A stretch of DNA of 35,409 nucleotides from Anaerolineales bacterium (GCA_016932715.1 JAFGCG010000049.1:1-35409), one strand, 5' to 3'; positions 1-8,341 are shown, counted from the stretch's first letter. Notes: generated by a model from the sequence alone, not told the origin. A program made the numbers and translations.

Positions 1-838
1 CGAACACATTTCCCGCATTGTCCACCACCCGGAACTGCAGTGTGTGTCGTCCATCGTCGAAAGCGATCGGTGTGTATCCCTGATACCCTCCGCCATCCGC
101 TGCCACCTCGAACGTCGCCACACCTGAGGTTGCATCGCTGGCAATCGCCGAGACATCGATGACAGACTTGTACCAGCCATTGTGTCCCATCGTCCCGGTG
201 ACGCTCAGGCTTACGTCCGGCGGAACCGTATCCACGCGGGCAGACGAGGTCCCCATCCGCGAACTGTCGCCCCACGACGAGAGCGCCCAGTAGTGGAAGT
301 TGTTGTCCCCTTCGCCCATTGGCAGATTGCAGCTCACCGCTCCATTCTGACAGGCGAAGCTGGTACCGTTGAGCGTCCCCTCGATCAGGGTGATGTTGTA
401 TCCCGAAAGAGGTTCGTTCGCACTCAGCGCCAGCTCAGGGACCGAGCCGCCATTGCACCAGCCGTTATAGGAGGTGCAGTTCTGGATCGAACCTGTGATG
501 GTCGCAGAAGGATGGGTAATGGTGATGGTTTGAACTACGTCTTTTTTCTCCCAATGCTTATGATTTTCATTGTCTTTAAAGCACCCGCCACCGCTATCAT
601 ACGCAAGCCAGGGTTTGCTCTCATTCGAGCATAGCCAATCTTCCACCTTTACATCGTCCCACTTGCCGGTTTCCACTTCTGTGCATTTATAGAGATAGAC
701 CTTGCAGACACTGGTGGTCGTAGTCACCGTGCGGTTCGGTCCCAGGTAATCTGCCAGGACCGGCGTGACAATACTCGATACCGCAAGTAGTGCGATGAAG
801 AAAAATATCCATTTGTGATGTTTAAGTAAGTTGTTCAT
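1..838 (-). CDS. Secreted Ig-like domain surface protein (5' part, runs off left edge)
   Basis: Open on the minus strand from an ATG at 838-836 to the window edge, about 279 codons seen. A GGGAGG ribosome site lies just upstream. Residues 1-32 are a signal peptide: a short basic start, a hydrophobic run, and a likely cut after VLA. A Cys-rich segment follows (about residues 45-150). Around residues 195-279 the chain has the pattern VDTVPPDVSLSV...GWY...SGVATFEVAADGG...GRHTLQFRVVDNAGN, typical of OmpL47/Ig-like bacterial surface domains, which are usually repeated. The protein is therefore probably exported and long. Its function, anchoring and C-terminus lie outside the window. The signal peptide and Ig-like fold are read from sequence; a role in the cell envelope is inference. 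Confidence 0.8.
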   Translation of the reverse strand, partial: MNNLLKHHKWIFFFIALLAVSSIVTPVLADYLGPNRTVTTTTSVCKVYLYKCTEVETGKWDDVKVEDWLCSNESKPWLAYDSGGGCFKDNENHKHWEKKDVVQTITITHPSATITGSIQNCTSYNGWCNGGSVPELALSANEPLSGYNITLIEGTLNGTSFACQNGAVSCNLPMGEGDNNFHYWALSSWGDSSRMGTSSARVDTVPPDVSLSVTGTMGHNGWYKSVIDVSAIASDATSGVATFEVAADGGGYQGYTPIAFDDGRHTLQFRVVDNAGNVF

Positions 839-909
839 GGAGTATTCCCTCCCAAGAAAAAAACAAAAGTATCCAGATGAAAACCAGCATCCTGCCCTGA
901 GTTGTCTAT

Positions 910-938
910 AGTTTACGGATTCTTACTTGAGCTGTCAG
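910..938 (-). promoter_or_regulatory. Candidate promoter of the surface-protein gene
   Basis: Read on the minus strand, CTGACA (938-933) and TAAACT (915-910) are 17 bp apart and lie about 75 bp upstream of the ATG at 838. Both boxes match sigma-70 consensus at four or more of six positions. No other support. Confidence 0.35.
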
Positions 939-1348
939 GTGTCATTTGTCACGAAAACAAGCCGGATTAAGATTTCTCTTCGTTATCGGCTCAAACTGTC
1001 CGATTTTGCCAGATTGGTTTTCTGTTCATAGCACGTCACTATAATAAGCGAAACCATTTTGAGGCCGCACAACATAGAGCGAGACCATGAGACATGTCCC
1101 GGATTCAGTGTGCGGCTTGCTCCGGTTTATGCAGTTGGCTCCGACCATTTTGGCTGTTAGGTCACAACTGCTGGATCTGTTCATCACTTTGCAAAGTATT
1201 CAGAAGATATGAGAAAGGGATTGAAAAGCATGGTTTTATGGTGTACAAGACGGTTTTATGGCGTATAATAATCGTCATTGGAAAGGTTCCGTGCGCGGTA
1301 CTGTCAGGCCCATGCCAAGGGGCTTTTCTTTTAATATTTCTCACAGGC

Positions 1349-1378
1349 TTTCCATCTGTGTCTGAATCGTAGTATAAT
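1349..1378 (+). promoter_or_regulatory. Promoter candidate for rpsU-infA
   Basis: TTTCCA (1349-1354) is followed after 18 bp by a perfect TATAAT (1373-1378). Transcription from about 1385 would give a leader of about 180 nt before rpsU, containing two hairpins. Confidence 0.5.
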
Positions 1379-1498
1379 TCTGTTGCAGGTTCGGTCCGTG
1401 GGCATGAATATGCCCGGATTTTACAAAAGAGGAGTGTGAAGCGTACGGTTTGATCCACTGATCATTTTGTCGTTTCTTTTCTGAACTATCCCCTCCCC

Positions 1499-1529
1499 TC
1501 GGCCGAGTCTGCACATCGGCCGATTTTTT
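1499..1529 (+). terminator. Intrinsic terminator or attenuator just upstream of rpsU
   Basis: Perfect 8-bp stem TCGGCCGA (1499-1506) / TCGGCCGA (1516-1523) with a 9-nt loop, followed by six T (1524-1529). It ends only 36 nt before the rpsU start and lies inside the leader expected from the TATAAT promoter at 1373. It can therefore act as an attenuator, or as the terminator of an upstream small RNA. Confidence 0.65.
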
Positions 1530-1565
1530 CTCGGCAATTTCCATGCGGAAAGGAGGTGACTGGTT

Positions 1566-1766
1566 TTGGCATCTGTGAATTTACGAAACGGCGAATCCCA
1601 GGATTCTCTGCTCAAACGCTTTCGCAAGAAAGTGGTCAAGAGCGGAGTTCTGAGCACTGTGCGCCGTAAACGCTGGTTCGTCTCCAAGAGCGAGCAGCGC
1701 CGCATGGAAAAAAAGAAAGCAATTCGTCGTATCAAGCGGCGAACGTTTACGCGAGAGACTGAATAA
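1566..1766 (+). CDS. rpsU: 30S ribosomal protein S21
   Basis: Protein of 66 residues and very basic, matching bacterial S21: an N-terminal [20 protein letters not shown] segment, then the Arg/Lys-rich tail with [16 protein letters not shown]21 binds the 30S platform near the anti-Shine-Dalgarno region of 16S rRNA and takes part in initiation. The start is TTG at 1566, chosen because a strong AGGAGGTGA (1552-1560) lies 6-7 nt upstream and no ATG fits. infA follows 17 nt downstream and the two are surely co-transcribed. The terminator-like hairpin at 1499-1529 directly before the ribosome site suggests control by attenuation. Confidence 0.95.
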   Translation: MASVNLRNGESQDSLLKRFRKKVVKSGVLSTVRRKRWFVSKSEQRRMEKKKAIRRIKRRTFTRETE

Positions 1767-1783
1767 GTCAGGAAGAGGTGTCT

Positions 1784-2038
1784 ATGGCGAAGGAAGAAGA
1801 TAAAATTCGAGCAGAAGGCGTAGTGATCGAAGCCTTACCCGGAACCCAGTTCCGTGTGAAACTGGACAACGGCCACGTGGTGCTGGCATACCTGTCAGGC
1901 AAGATGCGCAAGCACTATATTCGTATCTTGCTGGGGGATCGTGTAGCCATGGAAATGTCGCCCTACGATTTAACCCGCGCTCGTATTACCTTCCGCCAGC
2001 GCAAGAACGCCCCTGCACCTGTTCAGGAAAAGTCATAG
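1784..2038 (+). CDS. infA: Translation initiation factor IF-1
   Basis: 84-residue OB-fold protein starting [20 protein letters not shown] and carrying the IF-1 signature [23 protein letters not shown] followed by GDRV and [15 protein letters not shown]-1 binds the 30S A site with IF-2 and IF-3. The ATG at 1784 is preferred over a GTG at 1778 because GAAGAGG sits 5 nt before it. Compared with the usual 72 residues there is a short C-terminal extension ([10 protein letters not shown]). infA normally lies in the ribosomal protein operon near rpmJ and rpsM; here it pairs with rpsU and is followed by a strong terminator, so this is a stand-alone initiation/30S pair. Whether a second infA exists cannot be seen. 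Confidence 0.95.
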   Translation: MAKEEDKIRAEGVVIEALPGTQFRVKLDNGHVVLAYLSGKMRKHYIRILLGDRVAMEMSPYDLTRARITFRQRKNAPAPVQEKS

Positions 2039-2063
2039 CACTTCATCTCGATTAGCTCTACAA

Positions 2064-2098
2064 AAGAGAGACACCGCCAAGGTGTCTCTTTTATTTTT
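2064..2098 (+). terminator. Terminator after infA
   Basis: 12-bp stem with one mismatch, 2064-2075 with 2081-2092 (GAGACACC / GGTGTCTC core), loop GCCAA, followed by TTTTATTTTT. It is a classical rho-independent terminator 25 nt after the infA stop. Confidence 0.9.
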
Positions 2099-2162
2099 GT
2101 CCCGTGGGAAACCCATGAGCAGGCCGTTTTCCTGCTTTTGTGGTGTGCGAAGGAAAACAATC

Positions 2163-3479
2163 ATGAAAATTCAAGTCGCTCAACAACCTGTAAAAACCGG
2201 CTTTTCAATATTTGGCTTGATCTGGTTCGGCCAGACCGTTTCTCTATTCGGCTCGGGTCTGACCAGCTTTGCATTGGGCGTCTGGGTTTATCAAACCACC
2301 GGAGAGGTCACCAGTTATGCTCTGATCGCCCTTTTTACCGTGATGACCACCTTGCTCCTGTCGCCCGTTTCGGGCGCCCTGGTGGATCGCTGGAACTATC
2401 GCAACGTCATGCTGGCAAGTGATGCCGCTTCGGCGTTGACGGCGTTGCTCATCGCCGGGTTGTTTTACACCGGCAGGCTTGAACTCTGGCATATTTACGT
2501 CAGTGTGACTGCGAATGCCTGCTTCGCCGCGTTCCAGCAACCCGCCTACGCCGCGCTCACGGCTCGGCTTGTGCCATCCGCACAACTTGGACGTGCCTCC
2601 GGGATGGTGCAGCTGGGCCTGGCGGTTTCAGACTTGTTCGCCCCGCTGTTGGCTGGCATGCTGGTTGCACAGATCAACCTGAGCGGAATATTCCTGATTG
2701 ATTTCAGTACTTTTCTGTTTGCAGTCGCGACTCTTATGCTGGTCAATATCCCCGCACAAATCAAACCTGCTCCAGCTGTGCAGACTGCCAAATGGGATCT
2801 ACCTGGCCTGCTTAAGGAAACCCGTTTGGGTTGGAACTACGTGGCTGCGCGGATGGGTTTGCTGGGGCTGCTGGTTTATCTTGCGATCGCGAATTTCGCC
2901 AGCGGCGTGATCAGTTCCATCCTCGTTCCAATGTTACTCAACCTTACGCCGACAGAGACTATCGGGTTGGTCATCTCCATCGCAGGCAGTGGGATGCTTG
3001 CAGGCAGCCTGATCGTCAGCGTCTGGGGCGGACCCAGGCGCCGGATCCGGGGAGTGCTCATTTTCGAGATGATCAAAGGCTTCGGGATTATCCTGATCGG
3101 GCTGCGACCGGAAGCCTGGCTGGTAGCCGTGGGAGCCACCCTCGCTCATTTTGCCATTCCGTTCTCCTCGGCATCCAACCAGGCAATCTGGCAGACGAAG
3201 ATCCCGCAGGAGATGCAGGGCCGGGTATTCGCGATCCGGCAGATGGTGAGTCGCTCCATCACGCCGCTGGCTTATCTCCTGGCGGGACCTCTGGTTGACC
3301 GCGTCTTCGAGCCAATGATGCGCGCTCCGCAGGGATTCTTAGGAACGATCGGGCAGGTCGTCGGGACCGGTGCCGGCCGCGGCATGGGCCTGTTATTCAG
3401 TTTAATGGGGCTGATCATCGCCGTGGCGGCAATCAGTGGACTATTTGTCCCCTCTGTTCGGAACGTGGAAGAAGATTAG
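2163..3479 (+). CDS. MFS transporter, drug/macrolide-efflux-like
   Basis: 438 residues with about twelve hydrophobic segments. The loop between TM2 and TM3 reads SGALVDRWNYRNVMLASD, the A-like motif (G-x-L-x-D-R) of the major facilitator family. A related loop, AGPLVDRVFEP, lies near residue 380. The pattern fits the MFS_3 group that includes EntS- and MefA-type exporters, so proton-driven export of a small molecule is likely; the substrate is unknown. The ATG at 2163 is chosen because GAAGGAAAA precedes it at proper spacing and TM1 starts soon after. A weak hairpin AGCAGG/CCTGCT with T4 (2118-2140) lies just upstream. The gene is monocistronic, and its TAG stop (3477-3479) is the first part of a palindromic repeat. 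Confidence 0.85.
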   Translation: MKIQVAQQPVKTGFSIFGLIWFGQTVSLFGSGLTSFALGVWVYQTTGEVTSYALIALFTVMTTLLLSPVSGALVDRWNYRNVMLASDAASALTALLIAGLFYTGRLELWHIYVSVTANACFAAFQQPAYAALTARLVPSAQLGRASGMVQLGLAVSDLFAPLLAGMLVAQINLSGIFLIDFSTFLFAVATLMLVNIPAQIKPAPAVQTAKWDLPGLLKETRLGWNYVAARMGLLGLLVYLAIANFASGVISSILVPMLLNLTPTETIGLVISIAGSGMLAGSLIVSVWGGPRRRIRGVLIFEMIKGFGIILIGLRPEAWLVAVGATLAHFAIPFSSASNQAIWQTKIPQEMQGRVFAIRQMVSRSITPLAYLLAGPLVDRVFEPMMRAPQGFLGTIGQVVGTGAGRGMGLLFSLMGLIIAVAAISGLFVPSVRNVEED

Positions 3480-3535
3480 CCACGAATTCCGCGAATTAGT
3501 ACATTTTCTTAAACCTGCGCGAAATTCGCGGCTAA
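3476..3535. repeat. Palindromic intergenic repeat (TTAGCCACGAATT family), also likely two-way terminator
   Basis: Left arm TTAGCCACGAATTCCGCG (3476-3493) pairs with the right arm at 3518-3535, whose reverse complement is TTAGCCGCGAATTTCGCG; 16 of 18 positions agree. It fills the gap between the convergent MFS gene and dihydroorotate-dehydrogenase-like gene and contains the stop codon of the MFS gene. Related copies occur at 17793, 19178 and 24038. Confidence 0.75.
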
Positions 3536-3558
3536 AAACCTTTCATCATTTGGGTTCG

Positions 3559-4563
3559 TTACGGCAGCTCGCGGAAGGAATTGAGCACCTTCATGTAGTT
3601 CGCTCGTTCGAACGCCGCCGGATCCTTCACCGCTTTCTGGCTCATGCTGCCCTGCATCTGCCTGATAGATTCGTATTCGTGTTCTTCCATCCAGGTCTGG
3701 ACGTGGCTCAGGATCTCTTCGACGCGTTTGACAGAGTCATTCAGGAGCAATTCGGAGGCAGTCATGGCGACCCGGGCGCCTGCCATCATGGCTTTCAGGA
3801 CGTCATTGGAAGTATGAATACCACTCGTCAGGGCCAGGTCTGCGTTGATCTTTCCATGCAGGATCGAGATCCAGCGCAGGGGCAGTCGCAGGTCGGCGGA
3901 GGTGCTTAAGTCCAGGGTGTGGACGACTTCCAGTTCTTCGAGATCGAAGTCGGGTTGATAGAAACGATTGAACAACACCAGCCCATCTGCGCCTGCTTCG
4001 ACGAGCCGCCTGACAAAATTTGGAACGGAGGTGACGAATGGACTGATCTTCACCGCCAGGGGGATGCGGATGGCAGATTTTACTTCTGCCACCAATTCCA
4101 CCTGTATGTTTTCGATGTCGCTGGAAGAGAGATCCGGATCCGTGGCAAGATAATACATGTTAAGCTCGAGGGCATCTGCACCTGCCTCTTCGATCCGGTG
4201 CGCGTAGTTCGTCCAACCGCCTCTTGAGTACCCGTTCAAACTCCCAATGACGGGGATCTGAAGGGCTTTTTTCAAGCCAGCCACCTGCTTTAAATAATTT
4301 TCAGGACTGACGCGATACAAGCCGCCATCGGGTAAATGATTGCGGGCTTCAGGGATGGAGTCGGCACCGCGTGATAAATAATAGTCCAGTTCGATGCTAT
4401 CCTGGATGATCTGTTCCTCGAAGAGGGAATACATCACGATTGCCGAAATACCCGCCTCTTCGAGTTTGCGCGCCCGTTCGATCTTCTTCGAAAGGGGAGA
4501 GGCTGAGGCCACGAGAGGGTTTTTTAGGTTCAGACCAAGATAAGTTGTCGAAAGATCCGGCAT
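3559..4563 (-). CDS. Dihydroorotate dehydrogenase-like flavoprotein
   Basis: 334-residue TIM-barrel protein of the dihydroorotate dehydrogenase superfamily: N-terminal LGLNLKNPLVASASPLS, central GADALELNMYY, IPLAVKISPF, GADGLVLFNRFYQPDFD, and GIHTSNDVLKAMMAGA near the FMN phosphate site. It is not a true PyrD: the canonical ELNISCPN-type segment reads ELNMYYLATDPD, and no pyr genes are near. It lies directly downstream of nifJ on the same strand with a terminator between them; this family is often found beside PFOR genes, so a redox role linked to pyruvate metabolism is plausible but unproven. ATG 4563 has AAAGGGAT 7 nt upstream; an upstream in-frame start lacks a ribosome site. Confidence 0.85.
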   Translation of the reverse strand: MPDLSTTYLGLNLKNPLVASASPLSKKIERARKLEEAGISAIVMYSLFEEQIIQDSIELDYYLSRGADSIPEARNHLPDGGLYRVSPENYLKQVAGLKKALQIPVIGSLNGYSRGGWTNYAHRIEEAGADALELNMYYLATDPDLSSSDIENIQVELVAEVKSAIRIPLAVKISPFVTSVPNFVRRLVEAGADGLVLFNRFYQPDFDLEELEVVHTLDLSTSADLRLPLRWISILHGKINADLALTSGIHTSNDVLKAMMAGARVAMTASELLLNDSVKRVEEILSHVQTWMEEHEYESIRQMQGSMSQKAVKDPAAFERANYMKVLNSFRELP

Positions 4564-4586
4564 GTCATATCCCTTTCTTATCCTTT

Positions 4587-4624
4587 GATATAAAGAACAT
4601 CCCGCAGGCATGCCTGCGGGATGT
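4587..4624 (-). terminator. Terminator after nifJ
   Basis: Perfect 28-nt palindrome (4597-4624; arm ACATCCCGCAGGCA) followed on the minus strand by TTCTTTATAT. It lies 14 nt past the nifJ stop and before the next gene, so expression of the downstream dehydrogenase-like gene may depend on read-through. Confidence 0.8.
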
Positions 4625-4637
4625 CTATGGTAGTGAC

Positions 4638-7600
4638 TTATTCCTTGTTTCCGTTTTTCCCGTTGCCGTTTCCATAGTGCATGGCAGCCATCTGCTGGTA
4701 GAGGGTCCAGCGCGACTTGGCATCATGCTGGGCTTCTTCCATCAGTTTTTGAGCACGGGCTTCATCCATTTGGATGAGCATCTTATAGCGGGTCTCGTTA
4801 TAAGCGTACTGCGAGAGCGGGATGCTCGGTTCCTTGGACTCCATGATCAGCGGATTCTTGCCCTCGTCGGCGAGGCGCGGATCGTAGCGGTAGAGCGGCC
4901 AATAGCCGGACTGTACGGCAAGTTTCTGCTGGTCCAGGCCCTTTGCCAGGTCATAGCCGTGGGCGATACAGTGGCTGTAGGCAATGATGAGCGAGGGTCC
5001 ATCGTATGCCTCGGCTTCAAGAATGGCACGCAGGGTCTGCTGGTCGTTCGCACCCATGGCGACGCGTGCCACGTAGACGTAGCCATACGACATGGCGATT
5101 AAGCCCATGTCTTTCTTGGGCATGCCTTTGCCGCCCATCGCGAACTTGGCAACCGCGGCGCGCGGCGTGGCTTTACTCGCCTGCCCACCCGTGTTGGAAT
5201 ACACTTCGGTGTCGAGCACCAGGATGTTGACGTTGCGCCCGCTGGCAAGCACGTGGTCGAGACCACCGTAGCCGATATCGTACGCCCAGCCGTCGCCGCC
5301 CATGATCCAGACGGACTTCTTGACGAGGCTGTCTGCCAGGCTGACCAGGTCCTTGGCGCGTGAATTGCTTGACTTGCCAAGTTTGTTTTTCAACTCTGCC
5401 ACGCGTTCGCGCTGCGCGGCAATGCCGGCTTCGTTGGACTGGTCGGCGTTCAGGACGGCTGCCACGAATTCCTTGCCCAGTTCATTTTCGAACGAGGCGA
5501 TCAATTCACGGGCATATTCACTGTGTTTGTCGAGGGTCAGGCGCATGCCCAGACCGAACTCTGCGTTGTCTTCGAACAGCGAATTCGACCAGGCGGGACC
5601 GCGTCCGTTCGCGTCCTGAGCCCACGGCGTCGTCGGCAGGTTCCCGCCGTAGATGGAGGAACAACCCGTCGCATTCGCGACGATCGCCCGGTCGCCGAAG
5701 AGCTGCGAGACCAGTTTCACATAGGGGGTCTCGCCGCATCCGGCGCAGGCGCCGCTGAACTCGAACAACGGGCGCAGCAACTGCGAATTCTTGATCGTGG
5801 AAGGATTGATCAGACTTCGATCCAGATCGGGGATGGACATGAAGAAGTCCCAGTTCTTGTTTTCCTGCTCGCGCAGAGGCGGCTGAGGCGCCATGTTGAG
5901 CGCCTTGCGGCCCACCTGGGTTTTATCCTTGGCGGGGCAGACTTCAACGCACAACGTACAGCCCGTGCAGTCCTCCGGCGCGACCTGGACGGTGTATGCC
6001 ATGCCCTGGGAGAATTCCTTGAATTTCGAAGGCATGTGCTTGAAAGCCTCAGGCGCATTCGCAAGCAGCTTTTCATCATAGACTTTGTGACGGATCACGG
6101 CATGTGGGCAGACCATAACGCATTTGCCGCACTGGATACAGAGGTCCGGCACCCACTCGGGGATTTCCAGGGCGAGGTTGCGTTTCTCCCACTGCGTTGT
6201 CGCGGTTGGGAACGTGCCATCCACGGGGAAAGCCGAGACAGGGATGTTATCGCCATTGGCGTCAATAATCTCTCCCAGCACGTTGCGGACAAACTCCGGC
6301 GCTTCAGCCGGGACCGACTGCCGGCGCGTGACCTTCGAAGTGATCTTCGCCGGAACCTTGACCTCATGCAGATTCTCGAGGGTCTGGTCCACTGCCGCGA
6401 AGTTCTTCTTGACGACGGCTTCGCCGCGCTTGCCATAGGTCTTCTCGATGGCATGTTTGATCTCTGCGATGGCAGCTTCGCGCGGCAGGATGCCGCTGAT
6501 GGCGAAGAAGGCTGTCTGCATGATGGTATTCATGCGACCACCCATGCCGGTCTTCTCAGCCACTTCGTAGCCGTTGATCACCCAGAACTTGAGCTTTTTC
6601 TCGAGAATATCCTTTTGCACTTCCACCGGCAGCTGATCCCAGATTTCATCGGGACCATACAAACTGTTCAGCAGAAAGATACCGCCCGGTTTGGCGTACT
6701 TGAGCATATCGACGCGTTCGAGGAAGCTGTACTGGTGACAGGCAACGAAGTTCGCTTCGTTCAGCTCGATGAGATACGGAGCCCGGATCGGCTTGGAGCC
6801 GAAGCGCAGGTGCGACACTGTAACCGTGCCCGATTTCTTCGAGTCATAAACGAAGTAACCCTGAGCAAAGTTATCCGTCTCTTCACCGATGATCTTGATC
6901 GAATTTTTGTTGGCGCCCACGGTTCCGTCTGAACCGAGGCCGAAGAACACACAGCGGACCGTTTCCTCCGGCTCGATCTTGAAGGTCTCATCCACTTCCA
7001 GGCTGGTGTGGGAGACATCGTCGTTGATGCCAACCGTGAAATGATTCTTCGGTGCGGCTTTCTTCAACTCATCCAGCGAGGCTTTGACCATCGCCGGGGT
7101 GTACTCTTTCGAGGAAAGACCGTAACGCCCGCCGATGACTTTGATGCCAGGGCGATTGCCTTCGACAAGTGCATTGATCACGTCGAGGTAGAGCGGTTCG
7201 CCCGAGGTGCCAGGTTCTTTTGTGCGGTCGAGCACGGCAATCGACTTCACGCTCTTGGGCAAGGCTTTGATGAAATGCTCCAGCGAGAAGGGGCGGTACA
7301 GCCGGACGCGTATCACGCCGACTTTTTCGCCTTTTTCCGTCAAATACTTGACTGTCTCTTCGGCAGTTTCAGCGCCGGAGCCCATGATGACCATGACCCG
7401 TTCCGCTTTGGGATCGCCGACATAGTCGAACAGGTTGTACTGGCGGCCGGTCACCTGGGCGAATTTGTCCATCGCCTCCTGGACAATGCCGGGAGTTGCC
7501 TCGTAGTACGGGTTGACCGCTTCACGCATCTGGAAGTAGACATCCGGGTTCTGGGCGGAGCCGCGCAGAACAGGGTGCTCCGGGGAAAGGGCGCGCGCCC

Positions 7601-8210
7601 GATGCGCGCGGATCAGATCCTCGTCGATGAGCTGACGGAGTTCTTCATCTGTCAATTGGAAGATTTTTGCCACTTCGTGCGAGGTGCGGAACCCTTCGAA
7701 GAAGTGCAGGAATGGCACGCGGGACTTAAGGGTTGCCATCTGGGCGATGGCAGCAAAGTCATGTGCTTCCTGTACACCACCCGAGGATAACAATGCCCAG
7801 CCCGTCTGGCGGCACGCCATCACGTCCTGATGGTCGCCGTAAATCGAGAGGGCGTGCGCAGCGATCGAGCGGGCTGCCACGTGGAAAACAGTGCTGGTGA
7901 GTTCACCCGAGATCTTGTACATGTTGGGGATCATCAGCAGGAGGCCCTGCGAGGCAGTGAACGTGGTGCTGAGCGCGCCGGTTTGGAGGGCGCCGTGTAC
8001 AGCGCCTGCCGCGCCGCCTTCCGACTGCATTTCCACGACGAGCGGGATCGTGCCCCACAGATTGGGTTGTTTTTTGGCTGACCACTCATCTGCAAATTCA
8101 CCCATATTCGAGGAAGGGGTGATCGGGTAGATCGCGATCACTTCACTCAAACGATGAGCGACTGAGGCTGTGGCTTCATTGCCATCTATCATGATTACAG
8201 GTTTTTTCAT
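4638..8210 (-). CDS. nifJ: Pyruvate:ferredoxin (flavodoxin) oxidoreductase
   Basis: 1190 residues, the normal size of one-chain PFOR. It converts pyruvate and CoA to acetyl-CoA and CO2, giving two electrons to ferredoxin in the cytosol. Domains in order: N-terminal pyruvate-binding domain with YPITPSS (residues 28-34); the GxGAET/transketolase-like domain II; the gamma domain; two [4Fe-4S] motifs CIQCGKCVMVCP (about 687) and CTGCTLCVEVCP (about 750); and a C-terminal TPP domain with CAGCGETPYVK (about 820) and GDGWAYDIGYGGLDHV (about 970). ATG 8210 is chosen for the AAAGGAG 5 nt upstream. An 18-bp inverted motif at 8319-8336 and the terminator at 4597-4624 bracket the unit. No nitrogen-fixation genes are near; the role is fermentative. 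The ferredoxin it reduces is the natural donor for the hydrogenase encoded at 20-28 kb. Confidence 0.97.
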   Translation of the reverse strand: MKKPVIMIDGNEATASVAHRLSEVIAIYPITPSSNMGEFADEWSAKKQPNLWGTIPLVVEMQSEGGAAGAVHGALQTGALSTTFTASQGLLLMIPNMYKISGELTSTVFHVAARSIAAHALSIYGDHQDVMACRQTGWALLSSGGVQEAHDFAAIAQMATLKSRVPFLHFFEGFRTSHEVAKIFQLTDEELRQLIDEDLIRAHRARALSPEHPVLRGSAQNPDVYFQMREAVNPYYEATPGIVQEAMDKFAQVTGRQYNLFDYVGDPKAERVMVIMGSGAETAEETVKYLTEKGEKVGVIRVRLYRPFSLEHFIKALPKSVKSIAVLDRTKEPGTSGEPLYLDVINALVEGNRPGIKVIGGRYGLSSKEYTPAMVKASLDELKKAAPKNHFTVGINDDVSHTSLEVDETFKIEPEETVRCVFFGLGSDGTVGANKNSIKIIGEETDNFAQGYFVYDSKKSGTVTVSHLRFGSKPIRAPYLIELNEANFVACHQYSFLERVDMLKYAKPGGIFLLNSLYGPDEIWDQLPVEVQKDILEKKLKFWVINGYEVAEKTGMGGRMNTIMQTAFFAISGILPREAAIAEIKHAIEKTYGKRGEAVVKKNFAAVDQTLENLHEVKVPAKITSKVTRRQSVPAEAPEFVRNVLGEIIDANGDNIPVSAFPVDGTFPTATTQWEKRNLALEIPEWVPDLCIQCGKCVMVCPHAVIRHKVYDEKLLANAPEAFKHMPSKFKEFSQGMAYTVQVAPEDCTGCTLCVEVCPAKDKTQVGRKALNMAPQPPLREQENKNWDFFMSIPDLDRSLINPSTIKNSQLLRPLFEFSGACAGCGETPYVKLVSQLFGDRAIVANATGCSSIYGGNLPTTPWAQDANGRGPAWSNSLFEDNAEFGLGMRLTLDKHSEYARELIASFENELGKEFVAAVLNADQSNEAGIAAQRERVAELKNKLGKSSNSRAKDLVSLADSLVKKSVWIMGGDGWAYDIGYGGLDHVLASGRNVNILVLDTEVYSNTGGQASKATPRAAVAKFAMGGKGMPKKDMGLIAMSYGYVYVARVAMGANDQQTLRAILEAEAYDGPSLIIAYSHCIAHGYDLAKGLDQQKLAVQSGYWPLYRYDPRLADEGKNPLIMESKEPSIPLSQYAYNETRYKMLIQMDEARAQKLMEEAQHDAKSRWTLYQQMAAMHYGNGNGKNGNKE

Positions 8211-8318
8211 TAATGCTCCTTTAGAGGACAGGCATTTCCGCCTGGATTTTTCATCCACTAAGTTTATCCCGCAAGCCCAAAACCTCATAGTTATGAATGA
8301 CTTAAATACCCGTGCCTG

Positions 8319-8336
8319 TTGTCATATATCGGACAA
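8319..8336. promoter_or_regulatory. 18-bp inverted motif upstream of nifJ (Rex-like geometry)
   Basis: TTGTCATATATCGGACAA, with matching TTGTC/GACAA ends and a central ATAT, lies about 110 bp before the nifJ ATG. It agrees at 13 of 18 positions with the Rex-like site at 28626-28643 before the hydrogenase operon, including both TTGT/ACAA ends and the ATAT core. The inner Rex consensus positions are poorly kept, so the regulator is uncertain. Confidence 0.35.
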
Positions 8337-8341
8337 AAAAG

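Larger units (their letters stand above)
839..1565. other. Long intergenic/leader region upstream of rpsU
   Basis: About 730 bp with no convincing gene. Short open frames here lack ribosome sites, known domains and plausible composition. It holds the divergent promoter of the left gene, a 16-bp imperfect direct repeat at 1231-1246 and 1251-1266 (core GGTTTTATGG) with a TATAAT at 1264-1269, a promoter at 1349-1378, a small hairpin GGGCAT/ATGCCC at 1400-1415, and an intrinsic-terminator-like hairpin at 1499-1529. A tiny frame of 11 codons starts at 1404 (MNMPGFYKRGV) and could be a leader peptide, but nothing proves translation. Confidence 0.5.

Noticed and set aside
182..634. 150-codon plus-strand open frame
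   Set aside because: Antisense to the secreted Ig-like protein, which has a signal peptide, a ribosome site and domain pattern.
1094..1458. Short open frames on both strands before rpsU
   Set aside because: No ribosome sites or domains, and they overlap promoters and hairpins of the rpsU leader.
5523..6932. 469-codon plus-strand open frame
   Set aside because: Lies fully antisense to nifJ, whose domains and cofactor motifs are unmistakable. The composition is Arg/His-rich as expected for a shadow of a GC-rich gene.
4638..8210. Nitrogen-fixation locus, from the nifJ name
   Set aside because: No other nif genes are nearby. The enzyme is the ordinary fermentative PFOR.
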